Assembly (NCBI GenBank): GCA_017549105.1
Contig: JAFYVN010000002.1
Coordinates: 78,043-142,042 of the forward strand
DNA length: 64,000 nt
Reading direction: 5' to 3'
DNA from: Clostridia bacterium
GTDB lineage: Bacteria > Bacillota > Clostridia > Oscillospirales > Acutalibacteraceae
In this document: piece by piece, positions 1-7,056 of the stretch
How the letters are laid out: each line of letters starts with the position of its first letter
How positions within the stretch are numbered: position 1 is the first letter of the stretch
Notes under the pieces: generated by a model
What the model saw: only the letters and a program-made list of their open reading frames with translations
Database searches by the model: none
What the model was told of the DNA's origin: nothing
Program-made: the position numbers and the translations under genes

Positions 1-435
1 CTGTTCACGAATAAGCTTGGCGAAGAATACAGTCTTCTTGTGAAACTGCATCCCCAGATTCATTCGGGCGATAAGGTTAACGGCACACTTGATGTGACGG
101 AAGGTCATGATATAAACGACCTCACCCTCATCTGCGATGTGCTCATAACAGACTATTCTTCGGTTTGTATGGATTTTGCTCTGCTTTCAAAACCCTGCAT
201 TTTCTTTGCGTTTGACCTTGAATCATACGAAAAAGAGCGTTCGTTCTATTTTGATTACGAAAACTACGTTCCGGGACCGGTTGTCAGGGATTTCGGTTCT
301 GTTGTTGAAGAAATAAAAAATCCCCGAAAGAACGAAGAAAAGCTTCGCTCTTTCAGAGATTTCAATTTTGATTATATTGACTGCAACAATACAGAAAGAA
401 TCTTTAAAAGGATTATTTCATCCAATCCTCAATAA
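1..435 (+). CDS. CDP-glycerol glycerophosphotransferase-type protein (3' part)
   Basis: Only the C-terminal ~144 codons are present; the reading frame is open from the first base of the window, so the gene starts upstream. It carries the DxxxTDYSSVxxDFALLxKPxxFF motif typical of the C-terminal GT-B-like domain of CDP-glycerol:poly(glycerophosphate) glycerophosphotransferases (TagB/TagF family), which build wall teichoic acid or related polyol-phosphate polymers at the cytoplasmic face of the membrane. The last 23 bases overlap the 3' end of a convergent gene of the same family. Family membership is clear; the exact polymer is unknown. Confidence 0.85.
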   Translation: MFTNKLGEEYSLLVKLHPQIHSGDKVNGTLDVTEGHDINDLTLICDVLITDYSSVCMDFALLSKPCIFFAFDLESYEKERSFYFDYENYVPGPVVRDFGSVVEEIKNPRKNEEKLRSFRDFNFDYIDCNNTERIFKRIISSNPQ

Positions 436-1531
436 TCTTAACGATTCTTTCAGTTGCATGACCGTCACAAGCATTAAGCTGTCTGTTTCTGAATCTTTCG
501 ATTCGGTCAACAGGCGGCTTTTCTTTTGTCTGTCTTGCCATTGAAAGCAAATCCTCGCTGTCGGTAATGAGTGCACCCGGCAAATCCTCCGGAAATTTAA
601 GATAAAATCCTCTTTCGTATTCTTTGACATCGGGGCAGTAAAACATCATCGGCACATTGAGCAGGCAGGCATCATAAATAACCGAAGAATAATCCGTTAT
701 AATAACGTCACTTGCTGCCGTAAGTTCGAGAGTTGACTCGTCTGAGAGGTCATATATATTATTGTATACATTATTTATAAAAGGATAATTCATAAGCGGA
801 TGGCGGCGGATGATAAAAAATTCGTCATCCAAAAGAGATTCGCTGAGTTTATCCCAATCGATTTCGGGGTTATAAACAAGTTTTTCTCCGTCACGTTCAC
901 GGAATGTCGGACAATAAAGATAAATGCTTTTGCCTCTGAATTCGGGATGTCTTTCATAAACGGAGTTTCTCATATTTTCAGCATCGGTGAAAAGCCTGTC
1001 CGTCCTCGGAAGACCGACAGGAAGACAGATATCTTCGCTGACCCCGAATGCGCCTGCATAATGCTTACGGCACTCTTCACCCGTCACCGCAACAGCGCTA
1101 TACTGCGAGTGAGTAGCTTTTTCCTGCTCAGTTGTAAGCTTTGAAGGAGCATCAAGCCCGAACATCTTGAATGAACCGCAGGCGTGCCAAATCTGAAAAA
1201 CCTTCTGTTCTTTTCTGAATTTGGTGTACCGTGAATAACGGAGATAATCATCGGTTACAATAACCTTACTTGTAAGAAGAAAGAAAAGCGCTTTGAAACT
1301 GAGCGAATGGGAATGCGGGAGCATATGCGCAAAAATCATTTTATCGGCATTCAGTGAATCATAAACCGACTTTGCGTTATCAAGCAACTTGCCGTTTGCA
1401 CGGATTGTAAAAAACAAAACTCTGTTTTTTAACGGTAACATTTTGCAAAGCAAACACCAGATTTTATATACCAGGTTTATCAGTTTTTGCCCGATCCTGT
1501 TTGCAAGCAGCTTCTTTATAAGACTTTTCAT
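413..1531 (-). CDS. CDP-glycerol glycerophosphotransferase family protein
   Basis: 372 residues, a full catalytic domain. The ASDVIITDYSSVIYDA motif (about residue 275), the preceding RRHPL segment and the FYCPDVKEYERGFYL stretch are hallmarks of the TagB/TagF family, which transfers glycerol- or ribitol-phosphate from CDP-activated donors to a teichoic-acid primer. The N terminus has a short hydrophobic/basic stretch, consistent with peripheral membrane attachment. It converges on the partial gene of the same family at 1-435, with a 23-bp 3' overlap. The product could be a primase (TagB-like) or a short polymerase; the sequence alone does not decide. Confidence 0.85.
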   Translation of the reverse strand: MKSLIKKLLANRIGQKLINLVYKIWCLLCKMLPLKNRVLFFTIRANGKLLDNAKSVYDSLNADKMIFAHMLPHSHSLSFKALFFLLTSKVIVTDDYLRYSRYTKFRKEQKVFQIWHACGSFKMFGLDAPSKLTTEQEKATHSQYSAVAVTGEECRKHYAGAFGVSEDICLPVGLPRTDRLFTDAENMRNSVYERHPEFRGKSIYLYCPTFRERDGEKLVYNPEIDWDKLSESLLDDEFFIIRRHPLMNYPFINNVYNNIYDLSDESTLELTAASDVIITDYSSVIYDACLLNVPMMFYCPDVKEYERGFYLKFPEDLPGALITDSEDLLSMARQTKEKPPVDRIERFRNRQLNACDGHATERIVKIIEDWMK

Positions 1532-1565
1532 TTCAAACCACCGTTTTCTGCAAATAATATATTTA

Positions 1566-1594
1566 ATTTTAATACAAACATCAGAATTTTACAA
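1566..1594 (-). promoter_or_regulatory. Putative sigma-A promoter for the teichoic-acid gene
   Basis: On the minus strand TTGTAA (1594-1589) is followed after 17 bp by TAAAAT (1571-1566), about 35 bp before the start codon at 1531. The region is very AT-rich, so chance matches are possible. Confidence 0.45.
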
Positions 1595-1639
1595 CTAAAA
1601 AATTTTTCGGAATTTTTTAAATTTTTTCTTAAAAAAGTG

Positions 1640-1667
1640 TTGACTTTTTCGTTTGATTGTGTATAAT
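1640..1667 (+). promoter_or_regulatory. Promoter of tRNA-Gln
   Basis: TTGACT (1640-1645) and a perfect TATAAT (1662-1667) are separated by 16 bp and lie 30 bp before the first base of the tRNA, the usual distance for a bacterial tRNA promoter. Confidence 0.75.
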
Positions 1668-1697
1668 ATATATCCGTAGCCTAGATGCGAGTTACAT

Positions 1698-1771
1698 TGG
1701 GGAATAGTGTAACGGTAGCACGACAGACTCTGACTCTGTTTGTTGGGGTTCGAATCCCTATTCCCCAGCCA
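1698..1771 (+). tRNA. tRNA-Gln (anticodon CTG)
   Basis: The cloverleaf can be drawn by hand. Acceptor TGGGGAA pairs with TTCCCCA, the D stem is GTG/CAC, and anticodon stem ACAGA/TCTGT encloses loop CTCTGAC, giving anticodon CTG. The T arm is TGGGG-TTCGAAT-CCCTA. The discriminator is G and the CCA tail is encoded (1769-1771). A rho-independent terminator follows directly. The last 22 bases of the tRNA plus 6 downstream bases recur exactly at 1919-1946. Confidence 0.95.
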
Positions 1772-1946
1772 ATAAAAGGAACAGATACCTTTATGGTGTC
1801 TGTTCTTTTTTTATTCTTCAAAAACTATATAAAAAGGATTTGAAGGACGAGCGGTACAGAGCAACAGTCCGGTGGACTGTTGTGACCGCGAGCGACCAAG
1901 CGACCGCAGTCGCGCGAATCGAATCCCTATTCCCCAGCCAATAAAA
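1750..1946. repeat. 28-bp direct repeat of the tRNA-Gln 3' end flanking a small segment
   Basis: The 28 bases at 1750-1777 (T loop to CCA plus AATAAAA of tRNA-Gln) recur exactly at 1919-1946, offset 169 bp. The segment between them holds the tRNA terminator, a perfect 9-bp palindrome (CAACAGTCC at 1862-1870, GGACTGTTG at 1874-1882) and GC-rich GCGACC repeats, with no gene. The second copy is followed by its own strong terminator. The geometry resembles attL/attR of an element integrated in the 3' end of a tRNA gene, here reduced to a mini-element. The att interpretation is inference; the repeat itself is exact. Confidence 0.8.
1780..1812 (+). terminator. Rho-independent terminator of tRNA-Gln
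   Basis: Stem AACAGATACC/GGTGTCTGTT (10 bp, one G-U pair) with a 5-base loop, followed by CTTTTTTT. It lies inside the segment flanked by the duplicated tRNA 3' end. Confidence 0.85.
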
Positions 1947-1976
1947 CCACTTCTTCGGAAGTGGTTTTTCTTTTTG
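1947..1976 (+). terminator. Second terminator behind the displaced tRNA 3' end
   Basis: CCACTTC-TTCG-GAAGTGG followed by TTTTTC and another T run. It is probably the original terminator of the tRNA gene before the 169-bp segment was inserted. The 1772-2126 gap contains no gene besides these elements and the promoter at 1982. Confidence 0.85.
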
Positions 1977-1981
1977 TCCTA

Positions 1982-2010
1982 TTGAAAAATACAGTTTGCC
2001 ATTGTATAAT
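1982..2010 (+). promoter_or_regulatory. Promoter for the DUF4345-GH78 operon
   Basis: TTGAAA (1982-1987), a 17-bp spacer and a perfect TATAAT (2005-2010). The predicted leader before the gene at 2127 is about 110 nt. Confidence 0.65.
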
Positions 2011-2126
2011 CGAAATAAAAGAAAAAATATCACTTCAAGGCGGATTGTTTATGGTTAACACTGATATGCCCGACTACTATACAATCCATTTTGATATGAT
2101 AAATAAGCTTTAAAAGGAGCAAAAAA

Positions 2127-2537
2127 ATGAAAGAAATCTTCTTCTCAAACCTTCCCGCAGGCATTGCTGTTATAGGACTCGTTCTCTATTTCTTCGGTAT
2201 GGCGGTTGTTTTTATCACAAACCCGATAAAGAATGCCGAAAGCTTTGCGGTTAAACCCGTTGATAACGCAGGCAAAACCGAAATCAGAGTTTACTATGGC
2301 GGAATTTCGTTCGCACTCGGTGCATTTCTCCTCTATCTTACACTTGCACTCAAAACTCCCGTATATTCGCTTGTCGGAGGGCTTTTCTTCGCAACAACCG
2401 TTCTTGTTACACGAACAATCTTCCTTTGCGTTGACAAAGGCTGGAAATGCCCCTACACAAAGCTCGCAATCCCCGCAGAATCTGCATTTGTTATTGCTCT
2501 GTGGGTTTGTTTCTATCTTTCAAAAACAATGTATTAA
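2127..2537 (+). CDS. Small integral membrane protein, DUF4345-like
   Basis: 136 residues with four predicted hydrophobic segments (about residues 9-31, 53-72, 78-98, 110-130). The RVYYGGISFALGAFLL stretch resembles DUF4345-type proteins, whose function is not established. An AAAAGGAGC ribosome-binding site precedes the ATG. The rhamnosidase gene follows after 17 bp, so the two are probably cotranscribed from the promoter near 1982-2010. No catalytic motif is seen. Confidence 0.65.
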   Translation: MKEIFFSNLPAGIAVIGLVLYFFGMAVVFITNPIKNAESFAVKPVDNAGKTEIRVYYGGISFALGAFLLYLTLALKTPVYSLVGGLFFATTVLVTRTIFLCVDKGWKCPYTKLAIPAESAFVIALWVCFYLSKTMY

Positions 2538-2554
2538 GTTTCTGAGGTATCATT

Positions 2555-4777
2555 ATGGTTGATTGGACCGCAAAATGGATCGGAGCAAAAATGACGGTTG
2601 AAGACCGTTTTTCACCGATTTTCAAAAAAGAATTCAGCATCACAAAAGAAATTTCAAAAGCCGGGATAAGCATCTGCGGTCTCGGACTTTTTGAGCTTAA
2701 AATCAACGGCAATCTGCCGGATGACAGCATTCTTAACCCTGCTCACACGCAGTACAGCAAAACCGTGCTTTACCGTGTTTTTGACATCACAGGGATGCTC
2801 GATAACGATAATATCATAACGGTTGAACTCGGTCACAGTTTTTTTAATGAAGAAACAACAATCTGGAACTGGCAGGTTGCACCCTGGCGCTCTGCACCCA
2901 AACTTATTGCTCAGATTGATATTGAGTATACCGACGGTTCAATTGAAAGAATAATCACGGATGAATCCTGGCTTGTTACCCTTGACGGACCGACGGTTGC
3001 AAACAGCATCTATCTCGGTGAAACATACGATGCAAGACGTACGGATTTCAGCTGGAACAACGCTGTTGAAGTCAGCCCTCCCCCGGGTAAACTCAAGCCC
3101 CAGGATTTTCCGCCGATAAGAAGAATTGCCGAATTCAAGGCGGATAAAATCACCCGTCACGAAAGCGGAAGTTATATTGTAACCGCACCCGAAATGACGG
3201 CAGGCTGGGCAAAAATCAGAATTGATGCTCCGAAAAACACCGAAGTTCGTATAACCTACGGTGAAAGTCTGACAGCCGAAGGTCACGTTCCGAAAATCGG
3301 CAAAGGCGAAGGACGTGACGGCAACTGGTGGCCTCACGGATATATACAGCACGACTGCTTTATCAGCAACGGTGAGCCGTTTGATTTTGAACCGAAATTC
3401 AGTTATAAAGGCTTCAAATATATCGAAATTGAAAACCTTGAAAAGCTCGGTTACGATGACATAATCATATACAAAACCGCAAACGATGTTGAAATTATCG
3501 GCGAATTTGACTGCTCCGATGAAATGCTCAACAAGCTCCACAAAATTATGGTAAGCACTCTTCTGAGTAACTTTCAAGGCAAACCGACCGATACTCCCGT
3601 TTGGGAAAAAAACGGCTGGCTCGGAGATGCCAACTGCGCTCTGCCGATAATGATGTATAACTTCGATATGAGCAAGTATATGGCGAATTTTGTTGACATT
3701 ATGGATGACTGCTTTGTTGAATACGGTCAGGTGCCCGTGCTTGTTCCTTCGGTTAATTTACGCATTGATAACTCCCCCGTCTGGAACACGATTTATGTTT
3801 TCGGAGCAGAAGCACTTCTTGATTATTGCGACAGAAAAGACTATGTAAAAAAACTCTATCCCAACCTTAAACTCTTTGCACAGAAAGATATTGAACAGAT
3901 GAAAGAACTCGGCTGGGTATGGAACGAAAGAGGTCTTTCGGACTGGGTTGCACCGTCGGGTACGGAAGATGTTGAAAACAATTCCTCCGAAGGAGCTGAA
4001 ATCTGTTGCACGGCATTTATCTACGGAATGCTCAGATCAATGATTCATATCTGCGAAAAACTCGGTATCGATGAAGATATTGCCGTCTATGAAGATGCCG
4101 CAAAAAATATTTACAAGGCTTTTAACAACAATTTCTTCAAACCCGAAGAAGGAATCTATGAAACTAATTTCTGGCATAAACTCGGCAACAGAACGAAATA
4201 CAGACAGACCTCAAACCTTCTGCCGCTCTATTTCGGATTGGTTCCCGACGAACAACGTGAAACGGTTATAAAAAATCTTGTGAACGATTTCATCAGCCGT
4301 GACTGTCATCTTGACACCGGCTGCACAGGCACAAGATTCGTTCTCCCCGTTCTTTTTGACAACGGATACACCGACATTGCAATGAAGGTGCTGTTGCAGA
4401 AAACATATCCAAGTTGGGGATACTGGCTCGAAAACGGCACGGATTCCGCCTGGGAAAGCTGGGAAAAAACCACCCGTTCAAAAAACCACTATTTCCTCGC
4501 AACCTATGATGAAGCGTTCTTCACTCATCTTGCAGGCTTCAGAGATATCAAAGACGGTTGGAAGAATTTTACCGTTGCTCCCGTGCTTGACTGCGGACTC
4601 GAATATGTCAACGCATCGGTAAAAACTCCGCTCGGCAAGGCTGTCTGTTCGTGGAAAAAGACGGTCGACGGATATACTGTTGAAATAACCGTTCCCGAAG
4701 GCGCAGAAGCAAAAATCCGCCTTTCGGATAAGGTTGATGTTATCCAAAGTGGCGGAAACAAAATATATAAAATTTAA
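2555..4777 (+). CDS. Alpha-L-rhamnosidase, GH78 family (first copy)
   Basis: 740 residues in the GH78 architecture: N-terminal beta-sandwich domains (WTAKWIGA start, LFELKINGN), an (alpha/alpha)6-barrel catalytic domain and a C-terminal beta domain. The catalytic-domain motifs TPVWEKNGWLGDAN (about 345), GLSDWVAPSGTED (about 460) and SAWESWEK (about 631) carry the conserved acidic residues of the family. GH78 enzymes hydrolyse terminal alpha-L-rhamnose from plant glycosides or pectin. No signal peptide is visible, so it probably acts in the cytoplasm on imported oligosaccharides or glycosides. A BspA-type protein follows after 16 bp. A second GH78 gene lies at 9942. Confidence 0.88.
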   Translation: MVDWTAKWIGAKMTVEDRFSPIFKKEFSITKEISKAGISICGLGLFELKINGNLPDDSILNPAHTQYSKTVLYRVFDITGMLDNDNIITVELGHSFFNEETTIWNWQVAPWRSAPKLIAQIDIEYTDGSIERIITDESWLVTLDGPTVANSIYLGETYDARRTDFSWNNAVEVSPPPGKLKPQDFPPIRRIAEFKADKITRHESGSYIVTAPEMTAGWAKIRIDAPKNTEVRITYGESLTAEGHVPKIGKGEGRDGNWWPHGYIQHDCFISNGEPFDFEPKFSYKGFKYIEIENLEKLGYDDIIIYKTANDVEIIGEFDCSDEMLNKLHKIMVSTLLSNFQGKPTDTPVWEKNGWLGDANCALPIMMYNFDMSKYMANFVDIMDDCFVEYGQVPVLVPSVNLRIDNSPVWNTIYVFGAEALLDYCDRKDYVKKLYPNLKLFAQKDIEQMKELGWVWNERGLSDWVAPSGTEDVENNSSEGAEICCTAFIYGMLRSMIHICEKLGIDEDIAVYEDAAKNIYKAFNNNFFKPEEGIYETNFWHKLGNRTKYRQTSNLLPLYFGLVPDEQRETVIKNLVNDFISRDCHLDTGCTGTRFVLPVLFDNGYTDIAMKVLLQKTYPSWGYWLENGTDSAWESWEKTTRSKNHYFLATYDEAFFTHLAGFRDIKDGWKNFTVAPVLDCGLEYVNASVKTPLGKAVCSWKKTVDGYTVEITVPEGAEAKIRLSDKVDVIQSGGNKIYKI

Positions 4778-4793
4778 AAAGCAGGTGTAAAAA

Positions 4794-6146
4794 ATGAAAA
4801 AATTTATCGCAACAATTCTCTCGGCAATGGTCGGACTTTTCGGCTACACAATCGTTGACACAGCGATTGAAACAAGGGTAACAAATCTCGAAAGCCGGGT
4901 TGCATATCTTGAAAGTGTTATTGAAGAACAGGGCGGAGTTGTCAAACCCGTTGTCACAACCAAACCCGTTGCAACAACCAAACCCGTTGCAACAACAAAA
5001 GCTCCCACAACTGCAATCCCGACAACAGCAACAACAAAACCGATACCTACAACAGTTATTCCGACAACCGTGCCCGCAACAAAGCCAACCACAACCGTTC
5101 CTTCGGTTACTGTTCCCGCAGTCGGCGGTGATGTTATTGACAGCGGTTACTGCGGAGATTACGCAATATGGACACTTTATTCCGACGGAAAGCTCGTTAT
5201 CTCGGGCTACGGTGCAATGTATGATGCAACCCCTCCGTGGAAAAGTTACAGCAAACAAATAAAAAACGTTGTCATTGAAGACGGGGTGACAAGCATATGC
5301 AGTTCTGCATTCTCCGATTGCACGAATCTTGAAAGCGTAACAATCGGCAACAGCGTAACAAGCATAGACAATTGGGCATTCTTCCGTTGCACAAGCCTCA
5401 CAAGGGTAACAATCGGCAACAGCGTAACAGATATAAATCAGCAAGCATTCGCCGGTTGCACAAGTCTTAAAAGCATAACAATTCCCGACAGTGTGACTTA
5501 CATAGGTAGTTCTGCGTTCGCCGGTTGCACAAGCCTTGAAAGTGTAATAATCGGTAACAGCGTAAAAAGCATAGGCGGTTCTGCATTCGAAGGTTGCACA
5601 AGTCTTGAAAGTGTGATAATCCCTGACAGTGTGACTTCTTTGGGTAGTCCTTATGGTAGCAATGGAAGTCAATTCTATGGTTGTACAAGTCTCAAAACGG
5701 TTACAATCGGCAACAGTGTTAAAGCTATAGAATACCGTTGTTTTGCAGGTTGCTCAAGCCTTGAAAGTGTTACAATCGGCAACAGCGTAACAGAAATATC
5801 CGGTTATGCATTCTCCGGTTGCACAAGCCTCAAGAGTATAACAATCCCAGACAGCGTGACAAGTATATATAATTATGCATTCGAAGGTTGCACAAGTCTT
5901 GAAAGTGTAACAATCGGTAACGGCGTGAAAACAATAGGTGAGAAAACATTCTACAACTGCACAAACCTCAAAACCGTCACAATCGGCAAGTCGGTAACAT
6001 CAATAGGCAAAATGGCATTTGCAGGTTGCACAAGCATAACCGATGTTTACTATGCAGGCACTCAGGAGCAGTGGAATGCAATCACCGTTGAGGACAGCAA
6101 TGCCCGCCTCACCGATGCAAAGATTCATTACAACTACACGGCATAA
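4794..6146 (+). CDS. BspA-type leucine-rich-repeat surface protein
   Basis: 450 residues. An N-terminal hydrophobic segment (signal or anchor) is followed by a short helical stretch and a Thr/Pro/Val-rich low-complexity stalk with TTKPVA-like repeats (about residues 55-105). Next comes a small domain and about ten LRR_5/BspA repeats of ~23 residues with the pattern CTSLxSVTIGNSVTSIG, alternating IGNSV and IPDSV. A cap ends in VYYAGTQEQWNAI. Such proteins are exported and often bind host or polysaccharide ligands. The repeats are also nearly identical in DNA, which favours recombination-based length change. Antisense frames here are shadows of the repeats. Confidence 0.85.
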   Translation: MKKFIATILSAMVGLFGYTIVDTAIETRVTNLESRVAYLESVIEEQGGVVKPVVTTKPVATTKPVATTKAPTTAIPTTATTKPIPTTVIPTTVPATKPTTTVPSVTVPAVGGDVIDSGYCGDYAIWTLYSDGKLVISGYGAMYDATPPWKSYSKQIKNVVIEDGVTSICSSAFSDCTNLESVTIGNSVTSIDNWAFFRCTSLTRVTIGNSVTDINQQAFAGCTSLKSITIPDSVTYIGSSAFAGCTSLESVIIGNSVKSIGGSAFEGCTSLESVIIPDSVTSLGSPYGSNGSQFYGCTSLKTVTIGNSVKAIEYRCFAGCSSLESVTIGNSVTEISGYAFSGCTSLKSITIPDSVTSIYNYAFEGCTSLESVTIGNGVKTIGEKTFYNCTNLKTVTIGKSVTSIGKMAFAGCTSITDVYYAGTQEQWNAITVEDSNARLTDAKIHYNYTA

Positions 6147-6155
6147 AATTTATCA

Positions 6156-6295
6156 GGCTTCCTCTGACGAGGGAGCTGTCACGAAGTGACTGAGGGAGAG
6201 AAAGATTTTGCGAACCTGCAGAATTTATTGTTGATAATTGTTCTCTCCCTCCGTCTTTTGCTTCGCAAAATCCACCTCCCTCATCAGAGGGAGGC
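6156..6295. repeat. Palindromic intergenic repeat, family A, copy 1 (MITE-like; also terminator)
   Basis: Imperfect terminal inverted repeats (GGCTTCCTCTGACGAGGGAG on the left, its relative on the complement of 6276-6295) enclose a short AT-rich core. The right end runs into CTTTTTTTC, so the folded RNA would end transcripts of the LRR gene. The inner motif CTGTCACGAAGTGACTGA recurs in the copy at 29830. No coding capacity. The rest of the 6147-6421 gap shows nothing identifiable. Confidence 0.75.
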
Positions 6296-6421
6296 TTTTT
6301 TTCTTCAAACACAGAGTTCAAAACACAGCAAGTTCTGACGGCTGACGAAACGTCGCCCTCTGCGTTGTTGCGAGCAATTTGATATAAACCAATTGCAACG
6401 TGAACAAAAATTCCGTCATTT

Positions 6422-6676
6422 TTATTTCATCATAAAATCAAGCGCAAGCGTACCTATAACTCCCGGCAACCCGAGAACTATGTAAGAGATAACCGTATAC
6501 CAATTGGCGGCTATCGTGACTCCGGTTATCATTCCCGTCAGATTGACGGCAAAAAGCGCGGCAATCCCCTGCACGGCAGAGAGAAAAAAGCTTGTTGCTC
6601 CCTTTTCGCTTTTCACAACCCACCACGCAACACAGACGGAGCAAACAACCGATGCCGCAATAAAGAATGCATTCAT
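6422..6676 (-). CDS. BofA-family (pro-sigma-K processing inhibitor-like) membrane protein
   Basis: 84 residues from the ATG at 6676, preceded by AAGGAGG; a longer frame would add an unsupported extension. Two to three hydrophobic segments and the VNLTGMITGVTIAANWYTVISYIVLGLPGV signature of the BofA family are visible (motif about residues 45-73). In Bacillus, BofA holds the SpoIVFB protease inactive in the outer forespore membrane. The gene overlaps the stop of the upstream DUF2508 gene by one base, matching the yaaL-bofA order known in Firmicutes. It suggests an endospore-forming ancestry. Confidence 0.8.
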   Translation of the reverse strand: MNAFFIAASVVCSVCVAWWVVKSEKGATSFFLSAVQGIAALFAVNLTGMITGVTIAANWYTVISYIVLGLPGVIGTLALDFMMK

Positions 6677-6957
6677 CAGATTACCTCCTTGCCGAATACA
6701 GATATTTCGGCACACTCAATCCCCTTTTCTTTTGCTTGCTTGATAAGATAGCGGTAAAGGGCTTTGAGCGACTGAATTTCGTAAATAATCGAATCAAGAA
6801 GGTCTTCGTTGCTCTCGTTTTCAAAACGGCTGTAGGCACTCTGCAGGCGCTGTGATGTTTCCCGAATCTGCTGTAATGTTACATCATAAACGGGTGTTAC
6901 AGGCTTTCTGATCTTTTCATAGTAAAAAATCTTTGCATTATTAAAATATTTTTCCAT
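6676..6957 (-). CDS. DUF2508 (YaaL-like) protein
   Basis: 93 residues from the ATG at 6957, which has GGAGGA nine bases upstream; the longer frame begins 15 codons earlier without a ribosome-binding site. It is predicted to be helical and soluble, with a long amphipathic stretch (ESNEDLLDSIIYEIQSLKALYRYLIKQAKEKGI). It belongs by sequence and context to the DUF2508/YaaL family, encoded next to bofA in many Firmicutes. Its biochemical role is unknown. Confidence 0.75.
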   Translation of the reverse strand: MEKYFNNAKIFYYEKIRKPVTPVYDVTLQQIRETSQRLQSAYSRFENESNEDLLDSIIYEIQSLKALYRYLIKQAKEKGIECAEISVFGKEVI

Positions 6958-6985
6958 ATTTTTTCGTCCTCCGTTAAATATTCTA

Positions 6986-7014
6986 TGGAAATTGTTGGAC
7001 AAATATGATAGAAT
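6986..7014 (+). promoter_or_regulatory. Weak candidate promoter for manA
   Basis: TGGAAA (6986-6991), a 17-bp spacer and TAGAAT (7009-7014), in the divergent gap before manA. The -35 match is poor. Confidence 0.35.
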
Positions 7015-7056
7015 AATACAGATAATGGCTTTTAAATCCGTTTTGGAGGTTAAATT

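Noticed and set aside
1818-2033. Open frame across the duplicated tRNA end
   Set aside because: Made of tRNA and terminator sequence; no ribosome-binding site or family.
4740-5672. A 310-codon open frame antisense to the LRR gene
   Set aside because: It is rich in Cys and Tyr and repeats with the LRR units; the sense frame has a signal segment, ribosome-binding site and a known family pattern.
5290-6040. Regularly spaced ~69-bp repeats that could suggest a CRISPR array
   Set aside because: The units are in-frame protein repeats without unique spacers or nearby cas genes.
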